Below are positions 56,563 through 64,000 of a DNA stretch of 64,000 bases, piece by piece. Position 1 is the stretch's first letter. Each line of letters opens with the position of its first letter. The notes under the pieces were generated by a model. That model was not told the DNA's origin. It ran no database searches and was given only the letters and a program-made list of their open reading frames with translations. The translations under genes and the position numbers were made by a program. Source of the stretch: Globodera rostochiensis (lineage: Eukaryota > Nematoda > Chromadorea > Rhabditida > Heteroderidae); contig JAEVLN010000008.1 of NCBI GenBank assembly GCA_018350325.1, forward strand, positions 1,178,001-1,242,000. The letters run 5' to 3'.

Positions 56563-57543
56563 TCAGATGAACTCCTCTTCCAACTTGGCATAACCTTTGC
56601 TCCCCATCTTCTCGCGAATGTTCTCCGCCGCATGTATAATATCTGCACATATTGGGAAGCATTGGATTGATCACCAACCAATGCTTCTGATCTGTCTTAC
56701 TCTTCTGCTCCCACTCTTCCAACATCGGCGGAGTTACTGTCACTGTACGGTACGCCGTCGGTCGACTTTTCACCAAAAAGCGGGTGACTGCTAACACCAG
56801 GGCGATTAGAGTCACATAGAAAGCCATCTCGACGAACAGTTCCACTTTCCACCATTTGGAGGTACTCTCCAGCACCGAAACTTCTTAAAGTTTTGAAAAT
56901 TTGATTTCAATCTTTTTTTCTTGACAGAACACCCGAAAAAAGAGTCGATTTTAGTTTCCCCCCGACAACGGAACGTTGGACCAATGCCGAGCGGAATTGC
57001 TCCCGAAGAGCAATCAGCTGTTCGCATTTGACGCGGAAGTTGCTGCTGCGAACCACCCGCTTCAAATTGGTCAAGCACCAGTCGCAGACGGTGTCCCTGT
57101 CCGGACGACACTTTTCTCGTTCACTTTACAGCGATTCGTTTTTTAATAAATTGGAGGAATTATTGAACTTACTAAAGGTCCGGCCCACAAATGGAGCAGG
57201 GTCGGCACTCGCCCGTTTTTGCCTCGAAGAATTTGCCTTTTGGACAATTGTTTCGAATCGAAAATGGAGGGAAGGGCGGCGGACGCCAACCAGCAACATT
57301 CTCAACAAACTCTTCCTCTCCCGAAGAAAAGCTGCCCTCATCAGAAGAGGAGGAGGAGGGTGACGGAGAAGAATCGGCGGAAGCAGAAATGAAAACTTCG
57401 GCACTGTCGTCCAAATTAGAGGTGAACAAACCGTCTTTTTCATCGTCTTCCGCCTTTGAATTAGACGATGGAAGTGTTGTGGAAGTTATTCGGTGGATAA
57501 GGAACATAAACAGCAGAGGAGAAAATGCCGATGCCACTCGCAT
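56563..57543 (-). CDS. TNFR-like cysteine-rich type I membrane protein
   Basis: Four minus-strand exons, 57543-57173, 57123-56933, 56883-56701 and 56642-56563, total 275 codons in frame. The start at 57543 gives a signal peptide (FSPLLFMFLIHRITS); an upstream in-frame Met at 57672 would hide it. After an acidic, Ser-rich spacer comes one cysteine-rich module split by the first intron: CPKGKFFEAKTGECRPCSIC, then EKCRPDRDTVCDWC. This is the Cys spacing of a TNF-receptor CRD. A basic and helical stretch, a TM helix (MAFYVTLIALVLAVTRFLV) and a short tail ending KLEEEFI follow. No death domain is visible. A single CRD is fewer than in most family members, so a different cysteine-rich fold is possible. 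Confidence 0.6.
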
Positions 57544-57599
57544 TTTGCCCGAGGGTGGCTGGGAAAAGAGATCAAATTGGCAAATATTAAAATGATTGG

Positions 57600-58740
57600 A
57601 GCGGAATAACGAGTGTTTTTTTGGAAATGGTTTAAAGGAATAATGGGGCGAAACGGAAAAGTGAGGAAACACGGATGGATCGGCGGGTGGAAGAGATGAA
57701 TTGGTGAATTAGATGGACGGGAGGGAGGGAGGAAAGTGTGTGATGGAAGGCAGGACAGGAAAGGCTTTGTAAAGCGATCTGGGGGAGATGATAAGGAGGG
57801 GGGAGGGTGGGGGAAATGAGTGAGGCTGAATAGCAAGCAGATAAGAAGAGTGGCAGGTGGGGGGGGGGGGTGGGGGGGAGGGGAATATTGACAAATGAAC
57901 TAACTGTCAATCGTGTTTCCATTTTAAGGAAAAGACGCAAAAACTCCAAAAACAAATGTCAACCCTACATACAATTTCACCATCGGCGTCGTACGTTGCA
58001 AAATTCAAGATGGTTTTCATTGCAAACACTGTACATACATATGATATGAAGTAATCAAGCTGACAAAAGCCATGTGACTTAATTTCATTAATCAAGACAG
58101 CAATCGAGTTAGGGCTGATTGAAATACACACATATTGATGCTTTTTTAATGCAGGGTTTCGATATGTCCTTTTTTTTAAAGATTCGTCCCAAAAAGTCAA
58201 ATATTGCTCGGATATTGCTTTTTGCACGTTTCTGAAGCCAAATTTGATTTTTGGAAAATTTTTCAAAAAACCAGTTGTTGAAATCATAGAATAGATGATG
58301 CTTATGTTGAACTGATGTCATATTCGTTGATCAGCGACCTCGACAACCCCCGTGCACATCTCAGATTTTCATGTCCACAAAAAAAATCGGGACCACCGAC
58401 AATCAATCGAATAAACAAAATGAATGATTCGATAGAGCCCAAGTAAAGTTCATTGGCTTTTCTTCCTCAATTGGGATCTGAATTTGTGAAAATTACATTA
58501 CTTAAACGGCTAGAGGTTTGAAAACTATTAAAAAACAAAAAAATAATTAAAGCAAAACATAAAGAAATTTGATTTATAACTGGTCTGTATGTATTAGGAC
58601 TTCGGTATGATATTTCGATAAAATATCGGTATCGAAAAAAACCAATATATATATATCGCGATATTTTTTCGCAAATTTTTTTTAAAATTGTCATAAAACG
58701 CAACAATAAAAAATTCAAATTTTTAACTCTTCAATTCCAC
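57600..58740. other. Gene-free stretch
   Basis: A G run near 57859-57880 and AT-rich sequence. At about 58595-58650 a phrase TATCGGTATCGAAAA occurs that recurs inverted or direct near 59170-59235 and may bound a degenerate element. Confidence 0.4.
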
Positions 58741-58756
58741 CATTAGAATGGATGTC

Positions 58757-58780
58757 CGCCGGTGCCGATAGGCGCCGCCG
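58757..58780. repeat. GC-rich hairpin CGGTGCCGATAGGCGCCG, copy 1
   Basis: A 24-nt near-palindrome starting CGCCGGTGCCGATAGGCG; copies 2 and 3 lie at 60260-60283 and 60381-60404. All are followed within a few bases by AATTTTT. Confidence 0.7.
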
Positions 58781-58965
58781 GGGGAATTTTTACAAAAATT
58801 GGCAACCTTTGTTGAGAAATTTGAAGCTAAATTCAAAAATGCGATGAATTTTTTAAAAAATGTGTCTTTTGCGCGCGCGTATTTTAATTGAAATTATTAG
58901 AAAATTTTTTTTAAATTTTATTAACGGGGGGAAGCGTACGTGACAAGCGGCGAAAGAGAAATAAT

Positions 58966-59040
58966 TGCTTCCACTCAAGCGGGTTCGAACCCAGCACGCA
59001 ACATCCAACTTGCCGAAAAGACAAACCACTAAGCCACCGA
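58966..59040 (-). other. tRNA-like remnant
   Basis: On the minus strand TGGCTTAGTGG (A-box match) is followed about 35 nt later by GGTTCGAACCC (B box). The acceptor and T stems do not pair well, so it is a pseudo-tRNA or SINE head. Confidence 0.4.
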
Positions 59041-59283
59041 TTTAATTGGTGGCCCCAAGGACGAAATTTTTTGTCAAAAAGTACGTCTCAAAGAAAATGC
59101 AAACAGTAAATCAATATAATCCATTAAAATTGTGATACATTTTTTGAGTGAACAAACGCGATAAAATATCGCGATATTTTAACTTTTCGATATCGATATG
59201 ATATTTCTATAAATATCGGTATCGAAAAATATTGAATTAATGCCGAACACTATCCCTACTCAATGCCATATTTAAAGGGTCCG

Positions 59284-61263
59284 GTCAGTTCGGCGCGTCC
59301 CCGTTTTGGCGCCAGCCAGTTCGGCGCGGTTTTTTCGGCGCCGCTGGCAATTTGGACATTTTGGCGCCGGCATTTTAATAAATAAAAAATTGATTTTATC
59401 AAATATTCACTTCACCACTTCGAACAAATCCCCTAAATCTCTAACTTTTCCCCAGTTATTCTATCCGGCTTTGGAGTTAGTTATTTAAAATAAAAAAGTT
59501 GTTTTTTCGTTAATTTTCAAAAATTGCTCAAAAACTGCATTATGGACGTGTCATCGATAGGGCCCGGATATGTGCTAAAAACCCCAAAATATATACATAT
59601 GTTTTTATGTTCTAAAAAATGCCAAAAATATGTGCTAAAATATGTGACAAAAATGGCCAAAATCTAGTCAGTTTATGCATAAAATCCTTCAAAATTTATC
59701 TATCTTTATTAATTTTGCTCCTACAGTTGTAAACGGTCGGGTTCGTTTCGGCGCGGCTCAGTTCGGCGCCGACAAGTTTGAAACGTTAAAAGGAAGTTAT
59801 GAGTCACCGCGCCAAACTGCCACGAAAAATGGCAATTTTCACACGTTTTAAGCTATGTATAACTTTTTTCGAATTTTTAAAAAGTCGATCCTTAGGGGTG
59901 TATTTTTCGTTTTTATTGCATTTTTGTTAAGGAATTTTTTGAAAAATGGCGAAATATGTGCTAAAACCAGGGTTCGTAACTAAAATTTTTCAAAAAAAGG
60001 ACAGTGAAGGTCAAAAAAAAGATTTTGCTGGCATTTTGCTTGCAAAAAAAAGGACACTTTACAAAATGTTCAAAAATGCAGTAAATTTTTATTTTCTGCA
60101 TGAAATTTGAGTTTTTAACCATATTTCTCTTCACCGACAATTTTTCTTAGCATTTGGGGTTGGAAATTGCTCCAATATTTTCGAAAATTTTGCCGATTTT
60201 CGATTTTCAAAAATGCAATTTTTTGCGAATTCTCCTTTAGTAGGGGGGGGGGGGGGGGTCGGCGGTGCCGATAGGCGCCGCCGAGAAATTTTTGAATTAT
60301 TGACTCAATGTTAAGGGATTTGCAACAAAATTTAAAAAATGCTGTACTTTTTTTTTGAAGTTTTTAGGAATGGGAATGGCCGGCGGTGTCGATAGGCGCC
60401 GCCGGGAAAATTTTTTTGATTTTCACTCGATTTGCTAAGAAAATTGGTCCAAAAATTCGAATTATCCTGAAAATCAGATCAGAATTTGGATAAAACTGAA
60501 CAAATATTGTTGCATTTTGGACATTTTTCAAGCGAAAATTCAAAAAAGAATGCGAAAAATGCTTGAAAATTAACAAATTTGGCTATCTGTCTAGAGATTA
60601 ATTCAATATTTAAACGAAAATTCTTCAAAAAGCTCCAGAAATCACAAATAAAGGACAAAAAAGTACGTGTACCCCAAATAAAGTACAAATCTTTAAAAAA
60701 AGGACATTTCAAATTTTAAAGAATTGGGGTACCCCAAAAAAGGACAAATCTTTAAAAAAAGGACAGTTACGAACCTTGGCTAAAACTCTGAAAAAGCTTA
60801 AAATATGTCAGTAAATATATGCTAAAAAATATCCCCAAAATATGTTTTAATATGTGCTAAAAAGTCGCCCTAATTCAAGAATTTTTCAAAACAAATACTA
60901 TTTTTGGGCTTCTCTCATGGTAAGGAAACCACGAAAAAAATATGTTAAAACATAAAAATCCGGGCCCTAGTCATCGATTATTGTTGTTTAATATTGATAT
61001 TTATTACTGTTGTATTTTGACAAAAAGCTTATTCGGATGTTTAAAAGACCAGCTTTAAACCATGGTGATAGTGGCACCTGTTAATAGGAACTAGAATTAA
61101 AGTGAATATTTGATAAAATCAATTTTTTATTTATTAAAATTTGTCGGCGCCAAAATGTTCAAATTATTAGCGGCGCCGAACTGGCCGGCGCCAAAACGGG
61201 ACGCCGCCGAAAAACCGTGCCGAACTGGCCGAGCCGAACTGGCTGCGCCGAACTGACCCCCGA
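59284..61263. mobile_element. Foldback-like element, CAGTTCGGCGC oligomer ends
   Basis: About 130-150 bp at each end match in inverted orientation, built from CAGTTCGGCGC and TTTTGGCGCC units and then an AT-rich TTTATTAATAAA-type block reading into TTTGATAAAATCAA. A hAT-like element sits inside (59558-60969). No target duplication is convincing. Confidence 0.65.
59558..60969. mobile_element. hAT-like non-autonomous element nested in a Foldback-like element
   Basis: Perfect 8-bp duplications GTCATCGA (59550-59557 and 60970-60977) flank termini TAGGGCCCGGAT and ATCCGGGCCCTA. The interior is AT-rich with repeated ATATGTGCTAAAA phrases and two GC-rich hairpins. No transposase frame. Confidence 0.85.
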
Positions 61264-61825
61264 CCGCAGTGCTATTTCCTTCATTAAGTTATAGTTAGGG
61301 CCGCGATTTATATGGATAAAAAATCTCGAAATATGGCCATAAAATATTGATGAAAATTGCAAAATATGGACAAAAATTGCAATATGGACAAAAAATTTTC
61401 AAATATAACAAAAAGGGGCAAGTTTTCCTAATAGAAGTAATAAGAGCAATAAAAATTTTTATATGTAAATTAAAGCATTTCATAAATAATTTTTGAAAAT
61501 AAGCAGAATTTTAAAATTTTTCATTTTTTCGTGGCAGATTAGTTGCAAAATATCTATTTTTAGGGGTGCATTTTTTGAAAATTTTGAAAAAGTCGATCCT
61601 TATAGTTAGGGGTGTATTTTTCGTTTTTATACCATCGTTCAAACATGTCGCTTTTTTCATAAATAATCTGTTATGAGATGAACCCATACCCCCCTTTTTT
61701 GAAAATAAATTGCGTATTCAATGTCGAGAAAAAATTGTCGTAGAACCGAATCCGACCTCCGTTTCGCTCCGAACACCGGACCCGAATTCGAAAATTAAGG
61801 AAAAACGACTTAAGTAACATCAAAG
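61264..61825. other. AT-rich gap
   Basis: No gene. AAAAGTCGATCCTTA and GGGGTGTATTTTTCG recur from about 59880, and one copy of the 60-bp dispersed motif lies at 61739-61800. Confidence 0.5.
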
Positions 61826-62641
61826 GGTAAAAGGACGACTCGTTCCCCGCCAACTCGTTCACCCCCAACTCGTTCCCCACCCCCAACTCGTTCCCTTTTA
61901 CCCAACTCGTTCCCTTTTACCCAACTCGTTCCCTTTTACCCAACTCGTTCTCTTTTACCCAACTCGTTCTCTTTTACCCAACTCGTTCCCTTTACCCCGA
62001 CTTTAAAAAAAAAATTGTGTTTTCCAAAGTCGATAAAAAGGTCTTTTTAGGGGTATACCGGCTTGTAGAATCCGATTCTGGCCTTCATTTTTATCATTTC
62101 TGAACCCCTAACCCAAATTTGAACAATTGGTCGAACAAAAAATTTTTTTTCAAAATTTTTTTTTTTGTTTTTAGATCGTTAAGAAATACAAAATGGATGT
62201 AAGGATGATCGGGAGAGTAAAGGAATGTGCTTTTTGAAAATTTTTGTTACAGAAATCAATTTTGAAAAAAAAAATTTTTTCTAAAAATTTTTCGATTTCG
62301 GATCCGGGGTTCGGAACTGGAGCAAAATAGTAACCCTAGAACCCCCCAAACCCCTAGCAATAACTTTTAAACAACTTAAAAACAAAGTTTTTTTTTGAAA
62401 AAAAACATTTTTTTTTTCGAAAAATTGTTCGAATTCGGGTTAGGGGTCCGCCATACGCAACAAAGGAGCTTGGGTCCGTGTTTTCCCACTAATTTTGAAG
62501 ACTTTTTAGGAGTTTAAAGCCTTTTTTATACAGGGGAACGAGTTGGGTAAAAGGGAACGAGTTGGGTAAAAGGGAACGAGTTGGGGGTGGGGAACGAGTT
62601 GGGGGTGAACGAGTTGGCGGGGAACGAGTTGGGTGCCGTTC
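61826..62641. mobile_element. Foldback/MULE-like element, CAACTCGTTCCC oligomer ends
   Basis: Perfect 9-bp direct repeats ACATCAAAG (61817-61825 and 62642-62650). The ends are inverted runs of CCAACTCGTTCCC and CTTTTACCCAACTCGTTC units, with the same order of unit variants on both sides. The core carries three copies of the 60-bp dispersed motif, two of them inverted. Confidence 0.85.
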
Positions 62642-62727
62642 ACATCAAAGCAGGGTAATAGAAAAGTTAGATAGTCACAGCGGCTCAATTTTGGGGCTCT
62701 AGTTCGGAAAAGATTTAAATTTTGTCC

Positions 62728-62800
62728 TAGTGGTATGTGAGCTTTTCAACAAAAAAAGGCTGGGGGTTCGAATCCCTTCATTGCAATTACTATTTGTCGC
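62728..62800 (+). other. tRNA-like remnant
   Basis: TGTCCTAGTGG (A-box-like) is followed by GGTTCGAATCCC (B box) at about 62766, but there is no acceptor pairing. Probably a SINE head. Confidence 0.4.
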
Positions 62801-63235
62801 TGAATTGATTCATCAGTTCCCCAAAAAGGTAATACAATAGTTCTATGGGTTGCATACTACTGCAGGGATGCACCCCAATGTTACACGTTCTCTCTCGTTA
62901 CTCTAATGGATCTAACCGTCACTCTCACTTTTGCACACTATTTCGTCGTTTTACCATTTCTGGGCATAACCTTCTTGGGAGCTATCCAATCGCTTAGCTC
63001 TTGCTTTCAAATAGCTTCTACGGACCAAGAACTTCCGCTTTCGGTGTTTTTCCTCCCTTTTCAATGCCTCAATTGCATGATTTTCACTCATTTTAGTCAA
63101 AATTCGACCATTTTCAGTTTGTTTGCTTAAAATGTTGAAAAAATTTTTGCTTTAAGCCTAAAACTTTTTGCTTTTGGGTTGACAATTTAGTTGGCAAGCT
63201 CTGTGCAAAAAATTAGGCAAATCGGTGTTTTTAAT

Positions 63236-63650
63236 GGTAAAACCCCAACTCGTTCCCGGCCAACTCGTTCACCCCCAACTCGTTCACCTTTTCAACTGTT
63301 TTTTCGTTATAACTTTTTTCAAAGCTAACTAAATCAAACAATTTTGGTATCATTCGAAAGCTTAGTAGGAGGAGAAGCTATTAGCAAGCAAAAGCTAAAC
63401 GATTGGCCAAGCCTCAAAAAAGTTATGGCCAAGTATGGCCAAAAAAACGTTTTCTGGCCATAACTTTTTTGAGGCTTGGCCAATCGTTTAGCTTTTGCTT
63501 GCTAATAGCTTCTCCTCCTACTAAGCTTTCGAATGATACCAAAATTGTTTGATTTAGTTAGCTTTGAAAAAAGTTATAACGAAAAAACAGTTGAAAAGGT
63601 GAACGAGTTGGGGGTGAACGAGTTGGCCGGGAACGAGTCGTCCTCCGTCC
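63236..63650. mobile_element. Foldback/MULE-like palindromic element
   Basis: Perfect 9-bp direct repeats GTTTTTAAT (63227-63235 and 63651-63659). The two halves (63236-63433 and 63439-63650) are nearly complete inverted repeats around a spacer of a few bases. The ends carry CCAACTCGTTC units. The arm contains TAGCTTTTGCTTGCTAATAG. Confidence 0.9.
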
Positions 63651-63697
63651 GTTTTTAATCATAAATTCTTGTTTTCGAAGTGCGCGATGCTTTTTTT

Positions 63698-64000
63698 GGT
63701 AAATACCCAACTCGCTACCTGCCAACTCGCTACTCCCCAACTCGTTTTCAAGCTTTTTTGCTCATAACTTTTTTCAAAGTTAACCAAATCAAAGATTTTG
63801 ATATCATTCGAAACTTACAATTAGTAGAAGCTATCAAAGCAAAAGCTAAGCGATTGGACAATTTTCAAAAAAGTTACGGCTAAAGAAATCAAATTTTAAG
63901 CTTTATTGGTCATAACTTTTTTGAACATTATCCAATCGCTTAGCTTTTGCTTTTGATAGCTTCTACTAATTGTAAGCTTTCGAATGATATCAAAAATCTT
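63698..64000. mobile_element. Foldback/MULE-like element, cut by window end
   Basis: It starts GGTAAATACCCAACTCGC, like the elements at 61826 and 63236, then continues into an arm homologous to 63290-63430 (ATAACTTTTTTCAAAG, CTATCAAAGCAAAAGCTAAG). The inverted arm begins at about 63900 and runs off the window. Confidence 0.8.

Overview
The window is eukaryotic nuclear DNA, AT-rich, with small multi-exon genes, introns often only 40-60 bp long, and a very heavy load of repeats. The animal-type genes (hormone-sensitive lipase, ETS factor, LRR-Ig-FN3 receptor, Ig-superfamily receptor, TNFR-like receptor) and at least four introns with GC-AG borders suggest a nematode. A plant-parasitic cyst nematode (Heteroderidae, such as Heterodera or Globodera) is my best guess; it is an inference, not proof.

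Layout. 1-23.7 kb is a transposon and satellite landscape built around a Helitron. It holds a broken autonomous Helitron (about 9.5-16.5 kb; HUH Rep plus Pif1-type helicase), three or four copies of a putative Helitron 3' end, six copies of a 1-1.2 kb AT-rich repeat carrying a 76-nt tRNA-like cassette, many tandem arrays sharing the 13-nt palindrome GTTGCGACGCAAC, and two small spliced genes built from duplicated exons (6.0-8.3 kb). 23.7-26.4 kb has no gene I can support. 26.4-30.3 kb is a 13-exon LRR-Ig-FN3 transmembrane receptor on the plus strand. 30.9-33.4 kb is an inverted-repeat element with one end expanded into a 1.8 kb minisatellite. 33.9-35.0 kb encodes an ETS domain (minus). 36.6-40.6 kb is a complete hormone-sensitive lipase gene (minus). 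41.2-43.9 kb is a cluster of inverted-repeat elements. 44.4-48.2 kb is a 15-exon Ig-type membrane receptor (minus) with a hAT MITE in its first intron. 48.4-55.1 kb is dominated by poly-C and other minisatellites and contains the start of a secreted-type transmembrane gene (53.6-56.2 kb, plus). 56.6-57.5 kb encodes a TNFR-like receptor (minus). 58-64 kb is gene-free and packed with nested inverted-repeat transposons.

The most unusual signal is a set of non-autonomous transposons whose terminal inverted repeats are themselves runs of 10-27 bp tandem oligomers. Several are flanked by 9-bp direct repeats (perfect for three, 8/9 for one), as expected of Foldback or Mutator-like elements. At least four distinct oligomer sequences share this architecture, and a roughly 60-bp motif recurs in or beside them. 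Second is a Helitron coding region interrupted by a 1.7 kb chimera of two segments that also lie elsewhere in the window; removing it restores one reading frame.

Gene models were assembled by hand from splice signals, frame continuity and family motifs. For the receptors, all exon lengths sum to an intact frame, which supports the models, but no transcript evidence was available.
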